Shown here in pieces: positions 1 through 13,216 of a stretch of DNA of 64,000 bases. This DNA comes from Balanoglossus misakiensis (taxonomy: Eukaryota; Hemichordata). The stretch is from the NCBI GenBank assembly GCA_040954595.2, contig CM082595.2:8804001-8868000 (forward strand), given 5' to 3'. The translations under genes were made by a program, and so were the position numbers. Each line of letters begins with the position of its first letter. The first letter of the stretch is position 1. Below the pieces are notes generated by a model, which did no database searches, was not told the DNA's origin, and worked only from the letters and a program-made list of their open reading frames with translations.

Positions 1-3000
1 AATTTTCGACTTTGCAAAATCTCAAAATTTCGTCGATTTTGAAAAAAATCATAGGTTCGTCGATTTTTTAAAAAAAAACATGGGTGAAAATCATCAAAAA
101 ATGACAAATTTTTGACTTTGCAAAATCTCACAATTTCGTCGATTTTTGAAAAAAATCATGGGTGAAAATCATCAAAAAATGACAAATTTTCGACTTTGCA
201 AAATCTCAAAATTTCGTCAATTTTTGAAAAAAATCATGGGTTCGTCGATTTTTTAAAAACAACATTGGTGAAAATCATCAAAAAAGACAAATTTTTGACT
301 TTGCAAAATCTCACAATTTCGTCGATTTTTGAAAAAAATAATGGTTGAAAATCATCAAAAAATGACAAATTTTCGACTTTGCAAAATCTCAAAATTTCGT
401 CAATTTTTGAAAAAATCATGGGTGAAAATCATCAAAAAATGACAAATTTTGAAAAAAACGGGCGAAAATCATCAAAAAATGACACATTTTCGACTTTGCA
501 AAATCTCAAAATTTCGTCAATTTTTGAAAAAATCATGGGTGAAAATCATCAAAAAATGACAAATTTTGAAAAAAACGGGTGAAAATCATCAAAAACGACA
601 AATTTTCGTCTTTGCAAAATCTCAAATTTTCGTCGATTTTTGAAAAAAAATCATGGGCGAAAATCATCAAAAAATGAAAAATTTTCGACTTTGCAAAATC
701 TCAAAATTTCGTCGATTTTGAAAAAAATCATGGGTTCGTCGATTTTTTAAAAACAACATTGGTGAAAATCGTCAAAAAATGACAAATTTTCGACTTTGCA
801 AAATCTCAAATTTTCGTCGATTTTTGAAAAAAAATCATGGGTGAAAATCATCAAAAAATGAAAAATTTTCGACTTTGCAAAATCTCAAAATTTCGTCGAT
901 TTTTGAAAAAAAATAATGGTTGAAAATCATCAAAAAATGACAAATTTTCGACTTTGCAAAATCTCAAAATTTCGTCGATTTTGAAAAAAATCATGGGTTC
1001 GTCGATTTTTTAAAAACAACATTGGTGAAAATCGTCAAAAAATGACAAATTTTCGACTTTGCAAAATCTCAAAATTTCGTCGATTTAAAAAAAAAAATCA
1101 TGGATGAAAATCATCAAAAAATGAAAAATTTACGACTTCGTAAAATCTCAAAATTTTGTCTTTTTTTGAAAAAAATCATATGTGAAAATTATCAAAAAAT
1201 GACAAATTTTCGACTTTGCAAAAGCTCAAAATTTCGTCCATTTTTGAAAAAAAATCATGGGTGAAAATCATCAAAAAATGACAAAATTTTCAACTTTGCA
1301 AAATCTCATAATTTCGTCGATTTTTGAAAAAAAATCATGGGTGAAAATCATCAAAAAATGACAAAATGTTCGACTTTGTAAAATCACACAATTTCGTCGA
1401 TTTTGAAAAAAATCATAGGTTCGTCGATTTTTAAAAAAAAAACGGGTGAAAATCATCAAAAAACGACAAATTTTCGACTTTGCAAAATCTCAAAATTTCG
1501 TCGATTTTTGAAAAAAATCATGGGAGAAAATCATCAAAAAATAACAAATTTTCGACTTTGCAAAATCTCAACATTTCGTCGATTTTTGAAAAAAATAATG
1601 GGTGAAAATCATCAAAAAATGACAAATTTTCGACTTTGCAAAATCTCAAAATTTCGTCAATTTTTGAAAAAATCATGGGTGAAAATCATCAAAAAATGAC
1701 AAAATTTTCGACTTTGCAAAATCTCATAATTTCATCGATTTTGAAAAAAATCATAGGTTCGTCGATTTTTTAAAAAAAAACATGGGTGAAAATCATCAAA
1801 AAATGACAAATTTTTGACTTTGCAAAATCTCACAATTTCGTCGATTTTTGAAAAAAATCATGGGTGAAAATCATCAAAAAATGACAAATTTTCGACTTTG
1901 CAAAATCTCAAAATTTCGTCAATTTTTGAAAAAATCATGGGTTCGTCGATTTTTTAAAAACAACATTGGTGAAAATCATCAAAAAAGACAAATTTTTTAC
2001 TTTGCAAAATCTCACAATTTCGTCGATTTTTGAAAAAAATAATGGTTGAAAATCATCAAAAAATGACAAATTTTCGACTTTGCAAAATCTCAAAATTTCG
2101 TAAATTTTTGAAAAAATCATGGGTGAAAATCATCAAAAAATGACAAATTTTGAAAAAAACGGGTGAAAATCATCAAAAACGACAAATTTTCGTCTTTGCA
2201 AAATCTCAAATTTTCGTCGATTTTTGAAAAAAAATCATGGGTGAAAATCATCAAAAAATGAAAAATTTTCGACTTTGCAAAATCTCAAAATTTCGTCGAT
2301 TTTTGAAAAAAAATAATGGTTGAAAATCATCAAAAAATGACAAATTTTCGACTTTGCAAAATCTCAAAATTTCGTCGATTTTGAAAAAAATCATGGGTTC
2401 GTCGATTTTTTAAAAACAACATTGGTGAAAATCGTCAAAAAATGACAAATTTTCGACTTTGCAAAATCTCAAAATTTCGTCGATTTAAAAAAAAAATCAT
2501 GGATGAAAATCATCAAAAAATGAAAAATTTACGACTTCGTAAAATCTCAAAATTTTGTCTTTTTTTGAAAAAAATCATATGTGAAAATTATCAAAAAATG
2601 ACAAATTTTCGACTTTGCAAAAGCTCAAAATTTCGTCCATTTTTGAAAAAAAATCATGGGTGAAAATCATCAAAAAATGACAAAATTTTCAACTTTGCAA
2701 AATCTCATAATTTCGTCGATTTTTGAAAAAAAATCATGGGTGAAAATCATCAAAAAATGACAAAATTTTCGACTTTGTAAAATCACACAATTTCGTCGAT
2801 TTTGAAAAAAATCATAGGTTCGTCGATTTTTAAAAAAAAAACGGGTGAAAATCATCAAAAAACGACAAATTTTCGACTTTGCAAAATCTCAAAATTTCGT
2901 CGATTTTTGAAAAAAATCATGGGAGAAAATCATCAAAAAATAACAAATTTTCGACTTTGCAAAATCTCAACATTTCGTCGATTTTTGAAAAAAATAATGG

Positions 3001-6000
3001 GTGAAAATCATCAAAAAATGACAAATTTTCGACTTTGCAAAATCTCAAAATTTCGTCAATTTTTGAAAAAATCATGGGTGAAAATCATCAAAAAATGACA
3101 AAATTTTCGACTTTGCAAAATCTCATAATTTCGTCGATTTTGAAAAAAATCATAGGTTCGTCGATTTTTTAAAAAAAAACATGGGTGAAAATCATCAAAA
3201 AATGACAAATTTTTGACTTTGCAAAATCTCACAATTTCGTCGATTTTTGAAAAAAATCATGGGTGAAAATCATCAAAAAATGACAAATTTTCGACTTTGC
3301 AAAATCTCAAAATTTCGTCAATTTTTGAAAAAATCATGGGTTCGTCGATTTTTTAAAAACAACATTGGTGAAAATCATCAAAAAAGACAAATTTTTTACT
3401 TTGCAAAATCTCACAATTTCGTCGATTTTTGAAAAAAATAATGGTTGAAAATCATCAAAAAATGACAAATTTTCGACTTTGCAAAATCTCAAAATTTCGT
3501 CAATTTTTGAAAAAATCATGGGTGAAAATCATCAAAAAATGACAAATTTTGAAAAAAACGGGCGAAAATCATCAAAAAATGACACATTTTCGACTTTGCA
3601 AAATCTCAAAATTTCGTCAATTTTTGAAAAAATCATGGGTGAAAATCATCAAAAAATGACAAATTTTGAAAAAAACGGGTGAAAATCATCAAAAACGACA
3701 AATTTTCGTCTTTGCAAAATCTCAAATTTTCGTCGATTTTTGAAAAAAAATCATGGGTGAAAATCATCAAAAAATGAAAAATTTTCGACTTTGCAAAATC
3801 TCAAAATTTCGTCGATTTTTGAAAAAAAATAATGGTTGAAAATCATCAAAAAATGACAAATTTTCGACTTTGCAAAATCTCAAAATTTCGTTGATTTTGA
3901 AAAAAATCATGGGTTCGTCGATTTTTTAAAAACAACATTGGTGAAAATCATCAAAAAATGACAAATTTTCGACTTTGCAAAATCTCAAAATTTCGTCGAT
4001 TTTAAAAAAAAAATCATGGATGAAAATCATCAAAAAATGAAAAATTTTCGACTTCGCAAAATCTCAAAATTTTGTCTTTTTTTGAAAAAAATCATAGGTG
4101 AAAATTATCAAAAAATGACAAATTTTCGACTTTGCAAAAGCTCAAAATTTCGTCCATTTTTGAAAAAAAATCATGGGTGAAAATCATCAAAAAATGACAA
4201 AATTTTCAACTTTGCAAAATCTCATAATTTCGTCGATTTTTGAAAAAAAATCATGGGTGAAAATCATCAAAAAATGACAAAATTTTCGACTTTGTAAAAT
4301 AACACAATTTCGTCGATTTTGAAAAAAATCATAGGTTCGTCGATTTTTTAAAAAAAAACATGGGTGAAAATCATCAAAAAACGACAAATTTTCGACTTTG
4401 CAAAATCTCAAAATTTCGTCGATTTTTGAAAAAAATCATGGGAGAAAATCATCAAAAAATGACAAATTTTCGACTTTGCAAAATCTCAACATTTCGTCGA
4501 TTTTTGAAAAAAATAATGGGTGAAAATCATCAAAAAATGACAAATTTTCGACTTTGCAAAATCTCAAAATTTCGTCAATTTTTGAAAAAATCATGGGTGA
4601 AAATCATCAAAAAATGACAAAATTTTCGACTTTGCAAAATCTCATAATTTCGTCGATTTTGAAAAAAATCATAGGTTCGTCGATTTTTTAAAAAAAAACA
4701 TGGGTGAAAATCATCAAAAAATGACAAATTTTTGACTTTGCAAAATCTCACAATTTCGTCGATTTTTGAAAAAAATCATGGGTGAAAATCATCAAAAAAT
4801 GACAAATTTTCGACTTTGCAAAATCTCAAAATTTCGTCAATTTTTGAAAAAATCATGGGTTCGTCGATTTTTTAAAAACAACATTGGTGAAAATCATCAA
4901 AAAAGACAAATTTTTTACTTTGCAAAATCTCACAATTTCGTCGATTTTTGAAAAAAATAATGGTTGAAAATCATCAAAAAATGACAAATTTTCGACTTTG
5001 CAAAATCTCAAAATTTCGTCAATTTTTGAAAAAATCATGGGTGAAAATCATCAAAAAATGACAAATTTTGAAAAAAACGGGCGAAAATCATCAAAAAATG
5101 ACACATTTTCGACTTTGCAAAATCTCAAAATTTCGTCAATTTTTGAAAAAATCATGGGTGAAAATCATCAAAAAATGACAAATTTTGAAAAAAACGGGTG
5201 AAAATCATCAAAAACGACAAATTTTCGTCTTTGCAAAATCTCAAATTTTCGTCTATTTTTATAAAAAAAATCATGGGTGAAAATCATCAAAAAATGAAAA
5301 ATTTTCGACTTTGCAAAATCTCAAAATTTCGTCGATTTTTGAAAAAAAATAATGGTTGAAAATCATCAAAAAATGACAAATTTTCGACTTTGCAAAAACT
5401 CAAAATTTCGTCGATTTTGAAAAAAATCATGGGTTCGTCGATTTTTTAAAAACAACATTGGTGAAAATCATCAAAAAATGACAAATTTTCGACTTTGCAA
5501 AATCTCAAAATTTCGTCGATTTTAAAAAAAAAATCATGGATGAAAATCATCAAAAAATGAAAAATTTTCGACTTCGCAAAATCTCAAAATTTTGTCTTTT
5601 TTTGAAAAAAATCATAGGTGAAAATTATCAAAAAATGACAAATTTTCGACTTTGCAAAAGCTCAAAATTTCGTCCATTTTTGAAAAAAAATCATGGGTGA
5701 AAATCATCAAAAAATGACAAAATTTTCAACTTTGCAAAATCTCATAATTTCGTCGATTTTTGAAAAAAAATCATGGGTGAAAATCATCAAAAAATGACAA
5801 AATTTTCGACTTTGTAAAATCACAAAATTTCGTCGATTTCGAAAAAAATCATAGGTTCGTCGATTTTAAAAAAAAAAACATGGGTGAAAATCATCAAAAA
5901 ATGACAAATTTTCGACTTTGCAAAATCTCACAATTTCGTCGATTTTTGAAAAAAATCATGGGAGAAAATCATCAAAAAATGACAAATTTTCGACTTTGCA

Positions 6001-7740
6001 AAATCTCAACATTTCGTCGATTTTTGAAAAAAATAATGGGTGAAAATCATCAAAAAATGACAAATTTTCGACTTTGCAAAATCTCAAAATTTCGTCAATT
6101 TTTGAAAAAATCATGGGTGAAAATCATCAAAAAATGACAAAATTTTCGACTTTGCAAAATCTCATAATTTCGTCGATTTTGAAAAAAATCATAGGTTCGT
6201 CGATTTTTTAAAAAAAAACATGGGTGAAAATCATCAAAAAATGACAAATTTTTTACTTTGCAAAATCTCAAAATTTCGTCAATTTTTGAAAAAATCATGG
6301 GTTCGTCGATTTTTTAAAAACAACATTGGTGAAAATCATCAAAAAAGACAAATTTTTTACTTTGCAAAATCTCACAATTTCGTCGATTTTTGAAAAAAAT
6401 AATGGTTGAAAATCATCAAAAAATGACAAATTTTCGACTTTGCAAAATCTCAAAATTTCGTCAATTTTTGAAAAAATCATGGGTGAAAATCATCAAAAAA
6501 TGACAAATTTTGAAAAAAACGGGCGAAAATCATCAAAAAATGACACATTTTCGACTTTGCAAAATCTCAAAATTTCGTCAATTTTTGAAAAAATCATGGG
6601 TGAAAATCATCAAAAAATGACAAATTTTGAAAAAAACGGGTGAAAATCATCAAAAACGACAAATTTTCGTCTTTGCAAAATCTCAAATTTTCGTCTATTT
6701 TTATAAAAAAAATCATGGGTGAAAATCATCAAAAAATGAAAAATTTTCGACTTTGCAAAATCTCAAAATTTCGTCGATTTTTGAAAAAAAATAATGGTTG
6801 AAAATCATCAAAAAATGACAAATTTTCGACTTTGCAAAAACTCAAAATTTCGTCGATTTTGAAAAAAATCATGGGTTCGTCGATTTTTTAAAAACAACAT
6901 TGGTGAAAATCATCAAAAAATGACAAATTTTCGACTTTGCAAAATCTCAAAATTTCGTCGATTTTAAAAAAAAAATCATGGATGAAAATCATCAAAAAAT
7001 GAAAAATTTTCGACTTCGCAAAATCTCAAAATTTTGTCTTTTTTTGAAAAAAATCATAGGTGAAAATTATCAAAAAATGACAAATTTTCGACTTTGCAAA
7101 AGCTCAAAATTTCGTCCATTTTTGAAAAAAAATCATGGGTGAAAATCATCAAAAAATGACAAAATTTTCAACTTTGCAAAATCTCATAATTTCGTCGATT
7201 TTTGAAAAAAAATCATGGGTGAAAATCATCAAAAAATGACAAAATTTTCGACTTTGTAAAATCACAAAATTTCGTCGATTTCGAAAAAAATCATAGGTTC
7301 GTCGATTTTAAAAAAAAAAACATGGGTGAAAATCATCAAAAAATGACAAATTTTCGACTTTGCAAAATCTCACAATTTCGTCGATTTTTGAAAAAAATCA
7401 TGGGAGAAAATCATCAAAAAATGACAAATTTTCGACTTTGCAAAATCTCAACATTTCGTCGATTTTTGAAAAAAATAATGGGTGAAAATCATCAAAAAAT
7501 GACAAATTTTCGACTTTGCAAAATCTCAAAATTTCGTCAATTTTTGAAAAAATCATGGGTGAAAATCATCAAAAAATGACAAAATTTTCGACTTTGCAAA
7601 ATCTCATAATTTCGTCGATTTTGAAAAAAATCATAGGTTCGTCGATTTTTTAAAAAAAAACATGGGTGAAAATCATCAAAAAATGACAAATTTTTTACTT
7701 TGCAAAATCTCAAAATTTCGTCAATTTTTGAAAAAATCAT
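1..7740 (+). repeat. Higher-order repeats of 1.40-1.52 kb in satellite A
   Basis: Variant monomers recur in a fixed order. The block at 1403 recurs at 2802 (1399 bp). The block at 1848 recurs at 3247 and 4766 (1399 and 1519 bp). The block at 3479 recurs at 4998 and 6440 (1519 and 1442 bp). The block at 5880 recurs at 7322 (1442 bp). Copies look almost identical. The 1519 and 1442 bp periods differ by 77 bp, one monomer, as expected when unequal exchange adds or removes monomers. Confidence 0.88.
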
Positions 7741-9829
7741 GGGTTCGTCGATTTTTTAAAAACAACATTGGTGAAAATCATCAAAAAATGACAAATTTTT
7801 GACTTTGCAAAATCTCAAAATTTCGTCAATTTTTGAAAAAATCATGGGTGAAAATCATCAAAAAATGACAAATTTTGAAAAAAACGGGTGAAAATCATCA
7901 AAAAATGACACATTTTCGACTTTGCAAAATCTCAAAATTTCGTCAATTTTTGAAAAAATCATGGGTGAAAATCATCAAAAAATGACAAATTTTGAAAAAA
8001 AACGGGTGAAAATCGTCAAAAAATGACACATTTTCGACTTTGCAAAATCTCAAAATTTCGTCAATTTTTGAAAAAATCATGGGTGAAAATCATCAAAAAA
8101 TGACAAAATTTTCGACTTTGTAAAATCACAAAATTTCGTCGATTTTGAAAAAAATCATAGGTTCGTCGATTTTTAAAAAAAAAACATGGGTGAAAATCAT
8201 CAAAAAATGACAAATTTTTGACTTTGCAAAATCTCACAATTTCGTCGATTTTTGAAAAAAATCATGGGTGAAAATCATCAAAAAATGTCAAATTTTCGAC
8301 TTTGCAAAATCTCAAAATTTCGTCAATTTTTGAAAAAATCATGGGTTCGTCGATTTTTTAAAAACAACATGGGTGAAAATCATCAAAAAATGTCAAATTT
8401 TCGACTTTGCAAAATCTCAAAATTTCGTCAATTTTTGAAAAAATCATGGGTTCGTCGATTTTTTAAAAACAACATTGGTGAAAATCATCAAAAAATGACA
8501 AATTTTTGACTTTGCAAAATCTCACAATTTCGTCGATTTTTGAAAAAAATAATGGTTGAAAATCATCAAAAAATGACAAATTTCCGACTTTGCAAAATCT
8601 CAAAATTTCGTCAATTTTTGAAAAAATCATGGGTGAAAATCATCAAAAAATGACAAATTTTGAAAAAAACGGGTGAAAATCATCAAAAAATGACACATTT
8701 TCGACTTTGCAAAATCTCAAAATTTCGTCAATTTTTGAAAAAATCATGGGTGAAAATCATCAAAAAATGACAAAATTTTCAACTTTGCAAAATCTCAAAA
8801 TTTCGTCGATTTTTGAAAAAAAATCATGGTTGAAAATCATCAAAAAATGACAAGATTTTCGAGTTTGCAAAATCACACAATTTCGTCGATTTTGAAAAAA
8901 ATCATAGGTTCGTCGATTTTTAAAAAAAAAACATGGGTGAAAATCATCAAAAAATGACAAATTTTCGACTTTGCAAAATCACAAAATTTCGTCGATTTCG
9001 AAAAAAAATAATGGTTGAAAATCATCAAAAAATGACAAATTTTTGACTTTGCAAAATCTCAAAATTTCGTCGATTTTGAAAAAAATCATGGGTTCGTCGA
9101 TTTTTTAAAAACAACATTGGTGAAAATCATCAAAAAATGACAAATTTTCGACTTTTCAAAATCTCAAAATTTTGTCTTTTTTTGAAAAAAATCATAGGTG
9201 AAAATTATCAAAAAATGACAAATTTTCGACTTTGCAAAATCTCAAAATTTCGTCGATTTTTGAAAAAAAATAATGGTTGAAAATCATCAAAAATGACAAA
9301 TTTTCGACTTTGCAAAATCTCAAAATTTCGTCGATTTTGAAAAAAATCATGGGTTCGTCGATTTTTTAAAAACAACATTGGTGAAAATCATCAAAAAATG
9401 ACAAATTTTCGACTTTGCAAAATCTCAAAATATCGTCAATTTTTAAAAAAAAATCATGGATGAAAATCATCAAAAAATGACAAATTTTCGACTTTGCAAA
9501 ATCTCAAAATTTCATCAATTTTTGAAAAAATCATGGGTGAAAATCATCAAAAAATGACAAAATTTTCAACTTTGCAAAATCTCAAAATTTCGTCGATTTT
9601 AAAAAAAAAATCATGGATGAAAATCATCAAAAAATGAAAAATTTTCGACTTCGCAAAATCTCAAAATTTTGTCTTTTTTTGAAAAAAATCATAGGTGAAA
9701 ATCATCAAAAAATGACAAATTTTCGACTTCGCAAAAGCTCAAAATTTCGTCCATTTTTGAAAAAAAATCATGGGTGAAAATCATCAAAAAATGACAAATT
9801 TTCGACTTTGCAAAATCTCAAAATTTCGT

Positions 9830-12800
9830 CGATTTTGAAAAAAATCATAGGTTCGTCGATTTTTAAAAAAAAAACATGGGTGAAAATCATCAAAAAATGA
9901 CAAATTTTCGACTTTGCAAAATCTCAAAATTTCGTCGATTTTTGAAAAAAATCATGGGGGAAAATCATCAAAAAATGACAAATTTTCGACTTTGCAAAAT
10001 CTCAAATTTCGTCGATTTTTGAAAAAAAATCATGGAGGAAAATCATTAAAAATGACAAATTTACGACTGAAAAATCTCAAAATTTCGTCGATTTGTGAAA
10101 AAAAATCATGGGTGAAAATCATCAAAAAATGACAAATTTTCGACTTTGCAAAATCTCAAAATTTCGTCGATTTTTGAAAAAAAATAATGGTTGAAAATCA
10201 TCAAAAAATGACAAATTTTCGACTTTGCAAAATCTCAAAATTTCGTCGATTTTGAAAAAAATCATGGGTTCGTCGATTTTTTAAAAACAACATTGGTGAA
10301 AATCATCAAAAAATGACAAATTTTCGACTTTTCAAAATCTCAAAATTTTGTCTTTTTTTGAAAAAAATCATAGGTGAAAATTATCAAAAAATGACAAATT
10401 TTCGACTTTGCAAAATCTCAAAATTTCGTCGATTTTTGAAAAAAAATAATGGTTGAAAACCATCAAAAATGACAAATTTTCGACTTTGCAAAATCTCAAA
10501 ATTTCGTCGATTTTGAAAAAAATCATGGGTTCGTCGATTTTTTAAAAACAACATTGGTGAAAATCATCAAAAAATGACAAATTTTCGACTTTGCAAAATC
10601 TCAAAATATCGTCAATTTTTAAAAAAAAATCATGGATGAAAATCATCAAAAAATGACAAATTTTCGACTTTGCAAAATCTCAAAATTTCATCAATTTTTG
10701 AAAAAATCATGGGTGAAAATCATCAAAAAATGACAAAATTTTCAACTTTGCAAAATCTCAAAATTTCGTCGATTTTAAAAAAAAAATCATGGATGAAAAT
10801 CATCAAAAAATGAAAAATTTTCGACTTCGCAAAATCTCAAAATTTTGTCTTTTTTTGAAAAAAATCATAGGTGAAAATCATCAAAAAATGACAAATTTTC
10901 GACTTTGCAAAATCTCAAAATTTCATCAATTTTTGAAAAAATCATGGGTGAAAATCATCAAAAAATGACAAAATTTTCAACTTTGCAAAATCTCAAAATT
11001 TCGTCGATTTTTGAAAAAAAATCATGGTTGAAAATCATCAAAAAATGACAAAATTTTCGAGTTTGCAAAATCACACAATTTCGTCGATTTTGAAAAAAAT
11101 CATAGGTTCGTCGATTTTTAAAAAAAAAACATGGGTGAAAATCATCAAAAAATGACAAATTTTCGACTTTGCAAAATCTCAAAATTTCGTCGATTTTTGA
11201 AAAAAATCATGGGGGAAAATCATCAAAAAATGACAAATTTTCGACTTTGCAAAATCTCAAATTTCGTCGATTTTTGAAAAAAAATCATGGAGGAAAATCA
11301 TTAAAAATGACAAATTTACGACTGAAAAATCTCAAAATTTCGTCGATTTGTGAAAAAAAATCATGGGTGAAAATCATCAAAAAATGACAAATTTTCGACT
11401 TTGCGAAATCTCAAAATTTCGTCGATTTTTGAAAAAAAATAATGGTTGAAAATCATCAAAAAATGACAAATTTTCGACTTTGCAAAATCTCAAAATTTCG
11501 TCGATTTTGAAAAAAATCATGGGTTCGTCGATTTTTTAAAAACAACATTGGTGAAAATCATCAAAAAATGACAAATTTTCGACTTTTCAAAATCTCAAAA
11601 TTTTGTCTTTTTTTGAAAAAAATCATAGGTGAAAATTATCAAAAAATGACAAATTTTCGACTTTGCAAAATCTCAAAATTTCGTCGATTTTTGAAAAAAA
11701 ATAATGGTTGAAAATCATCAAAAATGACAAATTTTCGACTTTGCAAAATCTCAAAATTTCGTCGATTTTGAAAAAAATCATGGGTTCGTCGATTTTTTAA
11801 AAACAACATTGGTGAAAATCATCAAAAAATGACAAATTTTCGACTTTGCAAAATCTCAAAATATCGTCAATTTTTAAAAAAAAATCATGGATGAAAATCA
11901 TCAAAAAATGACAAATTTTCGACTTTGCAAAATCTCAAAATTTCATCAATTTTTGAAAAAATCATGGGTGAAAATCATCAAAAAATGACAAAATTTTCAA
12001 CTTTGCAAAATCTCAAAATTTCGTCGATTTTAAAAAAAAAATCATGGATGAAAATCATCAAAAAATGAAAAATTTTCGACTTCGCAAAATCTCAAAATTT
12101 TGTCTTTTTTTGAAAAAAATCATAGGTGAAAATCATCAAAAAATGACAAATTTTCGACTTCGCAAAAGCTCAAAATTTCGTCCATTTTTGAAAAAAAATC
12201 ATGGGTGAAAATCATCAAAAAATGACAAATTTTCGACTTTGCAAAATCTCAAAATTTCATCAATTTTTGAAAAAATCATGGGTGAAAATCATCAAAAAAT
12301 GACAAAATTTTCAACTTTGCAAAATCTCAAAATTTCGTCGATTTTTGAAAAAAAATCATGGTTGAAAATCATCAAAAAATGACAAAATTTTCGAGTTTGC
12401 AAAATCACACAATTTCGTCGATTTTGAAAAAAATCATAGGTTCGTCGATTTTTAAAAAAAAAACATGGGTGAAAATCATCAAAAAATGACAAATTTTCGA
12501 CTTTGCAAAATCTCAAAATTTCGTCGATTTTTGAAAAAAATCATGGGGGAAAATCATCAAAAAATGACAAATTTTCGACTTTGCAAAATCTCAAATTTCG
12601 TCGATTTTTGAAAAAAAATCATGGAGGAAAATCATTAAAAATGACAAATTTACGACTGAAAAATCTCAAAATTTCGTCGATTTGTGAAAAAAAATCATGG
12701 GTGAAAATCATCAAAAAATGACAAATTTTCGACTTTGCAAAATCTCAAAATTTCGTCGATTTTTGAAAAAAAATAATGGTTGAAAATCATCAAAAAATGA

Positions 12801-13155
12801 CAAATTTTCGACTTTGCAAAATCTCAAAATTTCGTCGATTTTGAAAAAAATCATGGGTTCGTCGATTTTTTAAAAACAACATTGGTGAAAATCATCAAAA
12901 AATGACAAATTTTCGACTTTGCAAAATCTCAAAATTTTGTCTTTTTTTGAAAAAAATCATAGGTGAAAATTATCAAAAAATGACAAATTTTCGACTTTGC
13001 AAAAATCTCAAAATTTCGTCGATTTTTGAAAAAAAATAATGGTTGAAAATCATCAAAAAATGACAAATTTTCGACTTTGCAAAATCTCAAAATTTCGTCG
13101 ATTTTGAAAAAAATCATGGGTTCGTCGATTTTTTAAAAACAACATTGGTGAAAAT
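9830..13155 (+). repeat. Higher-order repeats of 1.26-1.33 kb in satellite A
   Basis: A second HOR family occupies the right end of satellite A. The block starting at 9914 (variants GGGGGAAAATC and GGAGGAAAATC, and a shortened TTACGACTGAAAAATC monomer) recurs at 11169 and 12503, spacings 1255 and 1334 bp. The block at 10958 recurs at 12292. The two spacings differ by 79 bp, one monomer. 7740-9830 is transitional, with mixed monomers and shorter duplications. Confidence 0.85.
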
Positions 13156-13216
13156 CAAAGCCCACTGCCAGTGTAGCCGGGTTTGCGTAGACACATTTGA
13201 ATGGCAACAGCTAACA
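13156..13216. other. Short unique junction between satellite A and LINE
   Basis: About 60 bp of non-satellite sequence lies between the last satellite A monomer and the 3' end of the minus-strand LINE. Nothing in it is recognisable, and no clear target-site duplication was seen. Confidence 0.5.

Larger units (their letters stand above)
1..13155 (+). repeat. Satellite A: ~78 bp tandem array
   Basis: The stretch is an uninterrupted head-to-tail array of a ~78 bp AT-rich monomer. For example, the same phase point recurs at 5881 and 5959. Each monomer carries, in order, a TTTTCGACTTTGCAAAATCT block, a TTTCGTCGATTTTTGAAAAA block, an ATCATGGGTGAAAATCATC block and an AAAAATGAC tail. Truncated monomers (a GGTTCGTCGATTTTTTAAAA junction, or an AAAACGGG junction) recur at fixed places and mark larger units. 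78 is a multiple of three, so short reading frames stay open across monomers on both strands; these are repeat shadows, not genes. The array runs past the left edge and stops abruptly near 13155. Function is unknown; heterochromatic or pericentromeric satellite is an inference. Confidence 0.95.

Noticed and set aside
1-13155. Many 60-98 codon open frames on both strands with a MGENHQKMTNFRLCKIS-type peptide
   Set aside because: The satellite monomer is 78 bp, a multiple of three, so frames stay open across monomers by arithmetic. The same peptide appears on both strands and in every HOR copy, with no start context or domain.
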